Shown here piece by piece: positions 47,103 to 59,700 of a DNA stretch of 64,000 nucleotides; position 1 is the stretch's first letter, and every line of letters starts with the position of its first letter. The position numbers were made by a program, and so were the translations under genes. Origin of the DNA: Mesorhabditis belari. Taxonomy: Eukaryota > Nematoda > Chromadorea > Rhabditida > Rhabditidae. Location of the stretch: positions 483,501 through 547,500 of the forward strand of contig CAUEEP010000928.1 of NCBI GenBank assembly GCA_958450365.1, in the 5' to 3' direction. Under the pieces are notes generated by a model that made no database searches, had not been told where the DNA came from, and was given only the letters and a program-made list of their open reading frames with translations.

Positions 47103-47681
47103 CGAAGAAGAAGAGGAAGAAGAGGAAGAAGAGGAAGAAGAAGAGGAAGAAGACGAAGAAGAGGAAGAAGAGGAAGAGGCTTTCGTTTAGAAGGAAAAGA
47201 GGGGAAATTCAAGTGAATACATAAGGTGAAGAAGAGGAAATTCAATCAAACGAGAAGCAAATTCGCCTCTTTTTGCATCAGCAATCATTTGCATTTTTTT
47301 TTGGAATGATTCGAAACAAAATACAGCTGTGTTCTGAAATCAGCCAATAGTTTTTTTTTTGCTGAACGTAGTTAAATAGCTTTTCTTCTTACAGTATTGG
47401 CTTTTTCTTTAATACTGCACTCTCTCTTCTTTCAATACCATTTTCTTCTCATTCCCCATTTGTATTTTCAGGTTGATTTTTGATAGAACAAAGCATAAGA
47501 ATTTTCATATATTTTCCTCTTTTTCCTCGAGAGCCATGTAATTTTGCTGGAGGTCAATCTGATGATGAAAAAAGAAATAAGATTGAAATAGAAATGGGAT
47601 TGTTGAAATGAGAAAAAGAGGAAACCATGATTTAGATGTAGAAGGACATACTTGAAAGGGTGATTTCAGAAGAAGATTGGA

Positions 47682-47741
<60 letters not shown>

Positions 47742-50700
47742 AAAAAAAAAGAAGGAAAGAAGAAAGAAAGAAAGAAAGAAAGAAGAAGAAAAAGAAAATC
47801 GTGAAATGTAAGGTGAGAAGAACAACAAGAACATTCTCAATCAAAAAGGAATCAATGGGAGAACACAAAAACTTTTAAGGCTAAAGTTTCGGGATTTTTA
47901 GTTGTTTTTTAGGGAAACTCCAGCGGAAGGGGTCCTTCCTTCGAACACAAAGATGCGAAAAGGAGAAAAGGATTGGGAAGGATGGATGGATGGATGGGTG
48001 GATGGATGGGTGGATGAAGGAGTGGATCGACATATCCAGCAAGAAAAGAAACAACATTCAATCTTTACTTTGTAAAAGAAAAAAGCTTTTTTTTTTCGTT
48101 TTGATTTCTAGAAAGCTTTTAGGGTCTTCTCTAGGGAACAAAAAGAAAGCAAAAAGTTTTGCAAAACTTTTGAGGGTTTAGAGGGGAAATTCTTGTAGAT
48201 TGGGTAAATTGAAAGGATTTTATGGATTTTGGAAGAGATTTGTGCCACATCAGATGAAAAAAAAAAAGAGAAGAGATTCATCCATTGAAAATCGATCTTT
48301 TGTGCGTAAAAAAAAGAGGAAGCTGGGGGATGTGATGAATGGAAGAATGGATTGAACAAAGATCGTATTGAGAGCGCTTCGTTTGAACGTGATTTTTAAG
48401 TGTATTTTGTGTTTCAAATGTGCACAAAATTGGTGTGAAAATCGAGTGCACCAGATTGACGGTGGATCTATTTAGAGAGACAACGGTATTCCTTGTGAGT
48501 TGATTTAGTAATTACCGTATTCTCTCTAATAGTAGTGCACCATATTGATCTTTTGAGGTGGGTTTTTCTTTTTCTTTGAAAGTACAAAGTACAAAGTCTC
48601 GATCGTTTAAAAGTTGAAATGATGGAAATGAGTGAATCGTTTACCCAGTTCGATTCGAAGATCACATTTGAAGTGAAATTTGAAACGAAATTTGAAACGA
48701 ATCTCACAAAGTCTCATTTATTTTTTTTTCCTCCAACTTTTCCCTACCTGAATTGTGCTCCAAATTTGCGTCTTACAGGTGGCGGTCGATCGGCCATTTT
48801 TGGAGAAAACGAAGAAAATTGACGATGGAAAAAAGCGGGAATTTTGAGTGATGGAATTGCCTTTAATGCAGGCATTTTAGAAATCAAAAAAGTAAAGAAA
48901 AAAAAAATGATGTATGTGATAGTATTTTTGAAGAATATTAATAGGCAGAAGAATATTAATCAATATCTGAATGTTATAGTCATCTTTCCATTCGCTTTTC
49001 CAGAACACTCCCATTGAAAAAGGGGAAAAAAATGAGTTTTCTTCGGAAATTGGGGATTAATTTATTGATGAGCCCATTCAAAAAAGAAGATCTTTGATTT
49101 TTCGAAATTGACTATTCTAAATATTCTAGCTTTACTTATGAGGAGAGACTTGCTTTTTTTGAACTAAAAACTTTACAGCATCGTCGCTTTGTCATTGATT
49201 TAGTCGAAACTTTCAAAATCCTCCGTTGTAAACAGATTAGCCCTTTGTTTATAGACTTTTTCAAATTTAAACCGCGGTCAGGGCCCAGAAGTGGCTCATT
49301 CCTTTTGCAAATTCCCTTTGCTTCCAATGCCTCTTTATCAAATTCATTTCCCGTTAGAGTCGCTAGATTATGGATCTTGCTCCCAAACGACATACGAGAA
49401 ATTCAGTCGCTTTTCATATTCAAGAAACGTATCGATGCTTTAGATCTAGTGGCTCTTTGCCGTAAGTAATTGGCTTATTGATTTCAGTATGTATTGTTGA
49501 TTATATCACTGTGCATTTCTCTATGATTTCTTTCACTTTACGTTCAAAAGTTATTATTATTTCGGAAGGAACTTTGAGAGCTTAAAAGGTTAAACTGAGA
49601 TCTTCTCAGTCACCCAAATCTTCTCTGAGCAAACTTCTCTTTAAACTTCTCTTTATAACTTGAAAGATAAACAAAGAAATATTTGGGAAACGCGAAAAGT
49701 TATTTGAAAATCTAGATGTGATGATATTTTTAATGTTTTGTGAAAGAGGAAAAGTCGAAAGTAAAAATTAGAGGAAAAGTTGAGGGGAATTCCAATGATT
49801 TCCAATGAATGTCAATGATTTCCAATGAATTCCAATGATTTCCAGTGAATTCCAATGAATTTTAGAGTTTCTGAAGTGGGTAAAATGGGGAAAAATTTAT
49901 ACAATTTCAAATTCTTTCCATCAAAAAAAAACTTTAAGCTCAAAAAAAAAGAAAAATTTTCTTTTTCCTTTTCCTTTATTTCCACCAACTGAGCTAACAT
50001 TTGGCAATGATTCGCTCTAGTTGAAATAGAGCAAATATCGCTTTAAATTTTGATTTAGATTGATTTACTCAAAAAAAAAAAACGCGAAAGTTTCATGTTT
50101 TCTTTTTTTTGTTATCAAAAATCTCATGAATTTGATGTAATATCAGAAAAATCGAAAGGTTTTCCTTTTGCATTTCCCATTAATATTTCCCCATTCACGT
50201 ATTATCTTTTGAAATTATAAAATGGCAAAAAAAACTGACTGACTCTAAACCGGCTTTTGATGCCCAAATCACCGAGTAACCAAAATATCGGTTGCCTAGC
50301 TTCGTTTTTGCCCTCTTTTTTTGTTGCGTTTTTAGGAAACGATTTTACGACTTCAAATTCAATGCCAAAATCCCTACAAATTATAGTGTATCGAGGGGTT
50401 TTCGATTCGAAAAATCGCCATAAAAATGTCTGTTTTGAGGTCACAATTAATGAAGGGGAAAACGGGAAAGGAAAAATCGAAAGGAAAACGAAAAATTGTT
50501 TTTGAAATGACTCAAGCTTTAAGGGAGAAACTTTTAAAAAAAAACTTGAAAAACAATCGAAAATTTTATTCGCGAAAATCCCGGGAAAATGATTTCCGCG
50601 TTTTCTTTAGGGTAGAGTCTATGAAATGGAAATGAATGGGGAAAATTGGGAAGGAAAAAAAAAAGAAGAAAAAGCTCAAATTTCCGTGTTTCTGATATGC

Positions 50701-53700
50701 AAAAAGATAGAGAATAAGAAATTGGAAGGAATGGAAAATGATGAGTGGGACAAATTGTAGAAATGCAAAATGGTGAGCGGGACAAATTCATTGAGTTTTG
50801 TTATATAAAAATGAAAGGATGGTCGAATTTAAAGATTAAATTTGCACTAAATTTGGTCCAGTTTATGCGCAGGGTTAATTTTGCACGTTTATCCCTACAT
50901 AGCTAATTTTATCGTATCCTACCTTTTACGTACATTGCTGCCTCTTGTAGTCATCCAATATACAAATCAGTTTTTTTTGTTTCAGCTTTCAACTTGAAGC
51001 CTTTTCAAGAGTTTCGCTTAACGAGTACGCATTTATAACTTTCAGATGAGGCACTTTTTGGTGGCTGAGATGAAAGTTGTTGAAGGGAATCGGGTTTAGA
51101 GAGTATAAAGGTAATTTAAAGGTAATTTAAAGGTAATAGAAAGGTAATAGAAAGGTAATAGAAAGGTAATATAAAGATATAAAGATATAAAGATATAAAG
51201 ATAATAGTCTATAAGCTCAAGTTAACATTTTACAGCTTGAAATGAGAAAAAGGGATGGAAGTGGTTGAAGGGAATCATTTTTTTGGGAAGGGAAATGAGG
51301 GGGTTTTGATGGGGATGAGGCTGTGGGACTCCTTTTAGAGGACAGAAGGAAATATATAGAGAAAAGCTTTATAGAAAAGAATTCACATGGAAAAAAAAGA
51401 GAAGAGAAATGGGGGAGGAGATGGGTGCAAATTGGCCCTTTGTCGATCCTTTCCTTTCTCATTCTTCCCATATTGGAATGCTTCAACTGAGCCCCTTCAC
51501 TCTTCTCTCTTTCTTTTTCTTTTCCATTCAAATTCTCAACAAGAAAACCAATAATTTATTAGGCTGAATTGGCTTTTTATTGTTTTATTGTTTTATTGTT
51601 AAGAAAAGAATTGTTTCATTGTTAAATTCGTTGTTTAAACGCCGTTCAAAATGACTCATGATCACCACAAATCAAAGGTTAAACAAATGTTTTAAAGTTT
51701 TTAAAGAAATCAAAAACAAAAATGATTTAAGAGCTGAAGAAAAGGAAACGATATTGAGTGAGGAATGGGAGATATTCGAAAAGGGAAATCAAATGAACAT
51801 CAACACGCACACGATATGGACATCAACACGCACACGATATGATATGTAAAGGAGAACTTTTGCATGTTTAAGTGAAAGAGCTTTGAAATGCTTTTTTTCT
51901 CGTTTTTTTTTTTTGCATTTTGCGAAAGATATTTGAGAGAAAGATTCAACTATTGAGAATCGATTCAAAATGGCCTTTTCCGTTGCCCAAAAATCCTGGG
52001 CATCATCAATTTTTCATCACTTTCCCATCAATCTCCCATTCACACACAAAAAATCCTCCCTTCAAACCATGATATAAACAAAATAAACAAAAAAAAGGGT
52101 AATAGAAAAGAAAAATTTGATTTTTAAGTCGACAAAACAGCAAGTTGGCGGCTCACTGAAATTAACGAAATCCCCGCAGAATAATGGAAGAACAAAAGAG
52201 AAATCCGATCTGTCGGCGCAAATATTTTCTCGAATACTTTCCTTTCCTGGGAGTTTCCCCAATATTTTTGACTTTATTCAAGTCAACAAAATTTTTTCAA
52301 AATGAAATAAAGATTAGAAGAAAACGTGAAGTCAAACGAAATGTCAAGAAAGGAAATCCCTGGTGAATTTGAAATTTCAAGTAAAAGAGTTTAATCAACA
52401 GTGGAAATAAAAAAGGCTTTGAAGAAAAAAAGTCTTGAAGAGAGTCTTTTAAAAAAAGTTTTGAAGGGAGTCTATTTAAAATGGGCCAGTCGAGTTCGCA
52501 ATTTTGGAAAATAGCAGTCAAAAGTCTGGAAAAAACACAAAAAAAAGACATAAAAGAAGCCGAAACAAAGCGTTTTTGTGGGGGGAAAATGGAGGGGACA
52601 AGGCTCAAAATCAATTTAAAAAAAGAGAAAGACTTAAAGAAAAGGGAAGGCGAATGCAAAGACTTTTCAAAGGAAATTTTAAAGATTTTTGTTTAGTAGA
52701 AGTTTTTATCTTTAAAGAAACACTGTGAAAAGTAAACAAACAGTAAAACGGAATAATTTTGCTTTTTGCTTTTCGCTTTATTGAAGAATTCTCGCTGAAG
52801 ATTTGCTGCTTGAATGTAGTGACTAATTTGATGAAATATCTTATTAAAGATTTGGGGTTTTTTGTTGTCGTTTGTTAAAATATTTGATATATATACCGTA
52901 TTTGCTGTAATAGTAGTGCAGTCTGTAATAGTAGTGCAGTCTGTAATAGTAGTGCAGGCTGTAATAGTAGTGCAGTCTATAATAGTAGTGCAGTCTATAA
53001 TAGTAGTGCAGGCTGGAGGGGCGTTGAAAAAATAGTCGTGCGCACTACTATTACAGAAAATACGGTATATATATATATATATATTATAAAATTGAGATAA
53101 ACAAGAGAAAGATTCGAGAAATTCGTTCATTTGAAATGATCATCAACCAGTACAAAGAGAAAGGCTCTCAATCAGAAAGAGAACAAATTCGATTCGAAAA
53201 TCAGATTAAGCTCTCTTTCTCTTTCTTCTTTCTAGAGTAATTATTTTCGAGAATCAATTTGAAAGGTAGAAAGAAAAAAAAGTATGAATTGAATGCAAAA
53301 AAATGAGCAATTTCAATTAGCGGTGGCTGAGAATGACAGCTGGGAAAGTGAGGAAAGTGAGGAAAGTGAGGAAATTGAAGAGATCTAAACGATGACAAGA
53401 AACTTCGATTTGAATTACACAAACTCAAAGCCTAAACTTTCGCCATCTAGTGCACTGAATTGTGCACATGATCTGAGATTTTGATCTATCAAACGTATCA
53501 ATTAACCAATAATTTTTCTTTCCCTACCTCATAAAAGTTTTTCAAGTTTCAATTCGATTCATAAAATAGAAAATTTACCTATGCAAAGCCTCAGCTTTCT
53601 CTCCATCATTTAACTTCAAAAACTTGACGGTCGGTGATGAACATCGGCGTCGATGAAGTGATGATTCGAGAATTGGACAATGATGTGAATGTCTTCTTCT

Positions 53701-56700
53701 CCGATCACCAATCATCGGTACCGTTAGAAGGGATTGTTCTTCTCTATGGTTCTCTTCATTCTCTCTTCTTCCCTCATCTTCTTCTCCATTTTCTTCATTT
53801 TCTATTCGATGTCCATTCTGTCGTATTGTTATTATTTTTTCATTTTCTCCATCTTTTTCTTTTTTCGATCCTCGTCTTTTCCCTTTCGCAGCCAGATCTG
53901 GGTATCATAGTTTCATTCAAATATGAGAATCCGAAAGGAAAAAAGTATAAGAATTTGAAAAAAAAACAAATGCTAATGAAAGTTGATGAAAGTTGGGGAT
54001 ACAAAAGCAAAAACTTTTGCCGAATCTTGTACAGGCTGGCACGCAATTCGGGAAACTCGGTTTTTCGATTGTAACTCGATGCCCAACTATCCGATTCCCC
54101 TAATTTCATATTTATATGAAATTTCAAGTTAATTCAATTTCAATTTTTATTTCATAAACACAGCGCTACGCTTTTTATAGTAATTCGAAGTTCAGAGCTA
54201 CCGAACCTCTTGGCAGAATCGTTCTTTGGCAGCATTTATACATATTTTGAAGAATTTTCCGCTTCGTTTTTACTTATTTTTGCTTTTTATTAAGAAATAG
54301 AATCATCTGGAGCATTTCACATCAGAAGATTATCAATAATTTCAAAATTCTGAGAGTCAATAATTGAATTCCCTGAAAGCTGAGCAAAGCAGTGACCTGT
54401 ATCTCCGCAAACCATTCCTGATTTGCTCTCTTGCAAAGTTAATGCATTTATTTTGTGATATTTGTCTAAATTTAACTAAGGAGTGGAAAAAAAAACTAGA
54501 ATTGGTTGATTTGCGGGCAATTCTAGAGTGTTGAAAACTATCGAAAACGATGATTCTGCCGAGAGGTTTAGCACCACTGAACTTTGAAGGGCCATAAAAA
54601 GCGTAGCACTGTGTTTATGAATCAAAAATTGAAATTGACTGCAGAAATTGATTTGAAATTTCATATAAATATGAAATTAGGAGAATCAAATAATTGAGCG
54701 TCGAGTTACAGTCAAAAAAGCCGAGTTTCCCTAATTGTGCACCATCCTGTATATGCCACAAAGTCAGCTAAACGTTCGGCAATAACCATAAAATTGTAGA
54801 CTGTGTTTTAAAAGGAAACCGGAAAAGAAAACCCAAGTCTTACAGTGTGTTTAAATGCGAGCAATCATGAGATCAGCTGGATAAGGAGAGCGAAAAAAGA
54901 GGATGAGGAGAGGGTGAAATCTCACGAGACCCCATAAAATACCCCTTTTCTTGTTTTTAATTTCTTTAGTTCTTAGTTCTTCTCCCTTTTTTTTACCCCA
55001 TTACATATCATCTCCCACTTTTCAGTGTTTTTTCCTCGAAAATCCATGAAAATCCAGAAATTTTCCCCCAACAAGAAAACGTTTCCCTTTCTCTATTTCT
55101 CTATTTCTCTATTTCTCTATTTCTCTATTTCCCTATTTCTCTATTTCTCTATTTCTCTATTTCCCTTCTATATTTCTCTATTTCCCTATTTCCCTATTTT
55201 TTCTCAAAACCTTTCCGATAGTTTACGAGAAGTCGTAAATTGCACTGCGATTTTTGAGAATTTTCTTGACAAAATCTTTTGAATTTTCATGGATTTTCTC
55301 TTTGAAACGACTTGTGGATGAGGAAAATGAGAGGAAAAGGAACAAAGAAGAGGAAGAAAGGAGAGGAAGAAGAGGAAGAAGAGGGATTGAAGAAATAAGA
55401 GAAGAATGCAAAAGATCGACAATTTGTTTTTACCCGAAAACTTTCTTCAACATCGATTTAGTGAAATGAAATCTCAACTTTCAAAAAAGTCTTTTACTTT
55501 TACGTAGGAAAAAAAAGAAAATTGAGTAAAAAAAAAGGTCAATAACGAGTTTTTCGTAACCAAAATTGTATCAAAAACGAATTTCGAAAAGTGAAATTTT
55601 CTTTAGGAGAAAGAAGAGAAAAAAAAGACGGAAGTTTTCAAATGGAAAAATGGGGATTTCCTGTTTAAGAAAGGATTTAAGAAAGGAATAAGACTCCCCT
55701 TTCCTCACCTCACTTCACATTTTCAGAATTTAACAAAAAAAAATTTGAAACTTATGATTTTAGAAAAAAAATAAAGTGATATTTAAGGTTTGCAAAAGAA
55801 AATTTTTCAGACTAACTAGAGAATCGATTTGAATTTTTTTGGGTCTCAAAGGAGGGAAATGGTGAAGTGAAATGATTTCAAGGGGAGAAGGGATTCACTC
55901 TGGAAATTGGCAGTTGAGAAATGGAAAAAGTTGAGGAAAAGGAAGAAGAAAGAAGAGGAAGAAAGAAGAGGAAGGAAGAAGAAAGAAGAGGAAGGAAGAA
56001 AGAAGAGGAAGAAGAGGGATTGAAGGGATAAGAGAAGAATGCAAAAGATTTCACCCATCAAAAGAATGAATTAAAAAGCAGAAGAAGAAGAAAAGAAAGA
56101 TTCGACAAAACACCCAAGCGATCCCAACAAAAAAAGCAAGAGCTTTTCCCCGCAATTTCCTCCAAAACTTCTTTTTTCTTTGAGTGAGAAGTGAAGGGAA
56201 CAGTTGGTTTGTTAAGAAAAAAAACTTTAGACTAAACAAAATTCTCCCTTTCACCTTCATCAAAATCCGTTTATGATCACTTTTGTTTGCAAAAAAAAAA
56301 AGAGTACAAAGATTCTTTTTCGAAAAGAAATTAAAGAAAAAAAAACATTTTATTATCTTTTCCATTTAACTACTTGGTACATTACTTTGCAAAAAGTGTA
56401 ATTGTCTTTCTTTAAAATACAAAAAAAAAAACCTTGATTTCCTGTTAAAATCAATCAAAAAGCAATTATTTGCGTTGAAAATGAATTATTGATGGTGAGA
56501 AAAGGGGGGGAAACTCAAAATTACGACACAAATTTCATCGGAAACTTTTAGCAATTTGTTGGGCTTTTTTTTTTTGATGAAAAAACGATGAATTGAACGG
56601 AAATTGGAAAGGGAAAGAATGAAGTTGGTTAAATTATGAAAAAGATTTAAAAAGACACAAAATCCAATTGAGTTCTGATCAAGGAATGATGATGGATGAA

Positions 56701-59700
56701 TGGATGATATGTTTCGAATGAATCATTTGTTTGAAAACATTTTCAAATCGGATTAAATCAATTAAATGAAGCGAGCGATTTGTGAAAGGGTTTATCCGTA
56801 AAAAGCTCATCAAAAGAGTGCTTTTGAAAGTAAAAACGAGAAAAACTTCAATTTGAAGTATGTAAATGTTTTTGAAAGTTTCGCTTTTAGAATAGAAGTA
56901 TTCACAAGCTTAGCTTAGCTTGCTTGTCAACTTTGTTTGCTTGTCAGCTTTGTTTGCTTGTTAGCTTTGCTTGCTTGTCAACTTTGTTTGCTTGTCAGCT
57001 TAGCTCGCTTATTAGCTTTGTTTGCTTGTTAGCTTTGCTTTCTTGTCAGCTTTGCTTGCTTGTCAGCTTAGCTTGCTTGTCAGCTTAGCTTGCTTGTTAG
57101 CTTAGCTTGCTTATTAGCTTTGTTTGCTTGTTAGCTTTGCTTTCTTGTCAGCTTAGCTTGCTTATTAGCTTTGCTTGCTTGTCAGCTTTGTTTGCTTGTT
57201 AGCTTTGTTTGCTTGTCAGCTTAGCTTGCTTGTTAGCTTAGCTTGCTTGTCAGCCTAGCTATAAAATGAAGGAAAATTTACAATTAACTATAAAGCAAAG
57301 GCTTTTACTTACAATTTAGCTACAGTAATCTTTCCAAAACGGTAATAACAGTCAAAAGTTAGAGTGTAGTGCTGCAAATCCGATTTATAAAAAGAAAATT
57401 TTAAAATTTAATCTGATGAATGAAATGATGAGGTCGATGTGATGTTTCGAGATGTAAGGAAAGAAAGAAAGGGCTTTGGTTTGTTTCGTGGCACACCAGG
57501 GGGATACAAAGAATAAAGAAGAGAGGGAAGAGAGGGGAAAAGGGGGAAGAGAGGGAAAAGGAGGGGAAGGGGCCCATGCAAGGCGAAGCAAGGGAGCGGG
57601 GGACCATGCTCAACGGGCACACCACTCCCTCACTCTTTTTCTCACTCGAAAAATCTCTTTTTCATTTTTCTTGCTGTTATTCCCCTCCAGCTTCACTTCG
57701 CTCACCCCCTTTTTCCCTCCCGATGGGATTTCCAAAGCTTTTCTCTTTCTTTTCCCCCTTTTCCTTTTCGAACAGAATGAAGGAGTCGTCTTCTCTCCCA
57801 CTTCCTCTCGTGCAATGACGTCACTTTCTCCTCCTCTCTCCTTTTTTTCTTCATCACATCCGTTTCTTTGCAAAGCCCCACAAAGTCGATTAATTTTAGA
57901 TTAAATCTTGACATAGTTCAATACTGACTCTTTGAATGATCATATTTTCAATTTTCTTAATTGAAAAAAACAATTACACTACTGGACAATGAAATATGAT
58001 ATTTGAAAAAAGATCGTCACTTTCGCGCGTCTGTAACTCTCTTGTCTTTACCGTCTTTCTAAATATTAATATTACCATTGTGTAGCCCTTGAAAAGAGCT
58101 TTCAGAAAATGTAGAACACTAATAGTTTAAACTCAAAGACAAGGGAGTTACAGACGCGGGAAAGTGACGATCTTTTTTCAAATATGATATTTCATTGTCT
58201 CGTACTGTACTGTACTGTACCATCCGACGCAGAATTTCCCGCTGAATCCGAATCTGCTTTCCGTTTTTGCTAAATGGCACTCTATCAAAAGTTACAGTTT
58301 ACAGACGCGCGAAAGTGACGATCTTTTTTCAAATATGATATTTCATTGTCCAATACTGTATATACTTGTAGAAGACGAAAAAACGATTAGCTGTAACAAG
58401 ATTACGATGGATCGTTGAAATGAAAGAAGTACGAACTTTGTTGTTTTGTCAATCAAAGTGAAATCTCGGGTTCAGGGTCTCAATGGTGAGAAAAACCCAT
58501 GGGATTCTTTGAGAAAAAAAGGATTGGCCTCAAAAAAGAAGAAAAAAAAAAGAATTTTCAGAAGCGCTGAGTGATTGCTGAAGAAAAGAGATAGAGATCA
58601 AGGGATTGAGAGAAGGAAATGAGCACACAAAAAAGGAGTTGGAGCAAAAAAAAAAGAGCATGATCTTTTCCTAGCGTTAAAGGACGAGTTCAAATCAGGA
58701 TCGATTCTCAATAAAGTCAATCATCGGCAAATAATTGTAGTAATATCACCATTTTTTTTGGATGAATTTTTATGTAGAAATGATTGAAGTAAATCGGTTT
58801 TTCAATCATTAAAAGATCAAAAATCGACTTTTCAAATCATTTTCAACCTTTTTGTACAATCTAGAAAGCAAAATAAATAAAAAAAATGGAATTAGTTTGC
58901 TTTAAATTTCTCTGTCTTCTATAATAACAATTTTTAAACGATTTTCCAAGTGAACAAACTGACCCATGAAGAAAATTGCCATCAGACATTCGCCGGAAAC
59001 TCGGCTGTTTTGACCATTTATGGAATAAACGACCCGGTGCAGGCATTCTGTGTTCAAAAGATGCGAAAATTTCGACAAAAATAATTGAAACAGTTTGGAG
59101 GAAAGAGGAAAGAAAGAAAGATTAGAAAATATGTAAACAAAAAAAAGTTATTGAATTGTTTGAGAGAATTGGATAGAATCCATCGGGTTTTGGCTGAAAA
59201 CAGGTTCAAAGATGTTCAAGAGGTCGAAAAATGGTTAGCCGACTTCTTTGCCTTAAAACAAGCCAATTTTTACGCCGAGGGAATTGATTCTTTGCATGGA
59301 AGAAGAAAAATTCTTTGAATGGAAAAAAATATTGTTAGCAAATGGTGAATAGATTGTTGCTTGAGGTGTTAAACTGTTGATTTTAAAATAAAGAGTTGTT
59401 ATCTTAAAAACGCGCAAGTTATAACTGGACAACCTAATATTTAGATCCAATACGGTTCCAATAAGGTTCCAATACGGTTTTTTTAGATCCAATACGGTTC
59501 CAATACGGTCCCAATACGGTTCCAACACGGTTCCAACACGGTTCCTTTTAAGGTTCCAATACGGTTCCAATACGGTTCTATTTAGATCGCAAGTTATAAC
59601 TGGACAACCCAATAGTTTAGAGGAAAGAGGAAAGATTAGAAAAGATGTTTAAAAAAAGGTTATTGAATTGTTTGAGAGAATTGGATAGAATCCATCGGGT

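Noticed and set aside
57706..57914. A possible sixth long-form pde-4 first exon ending in a phase-2 donor
   Set aside because: Phase fits, but the frame is purine-biased low complexity overlapping a CRE and promoter-like sequence; not listed as an exon.
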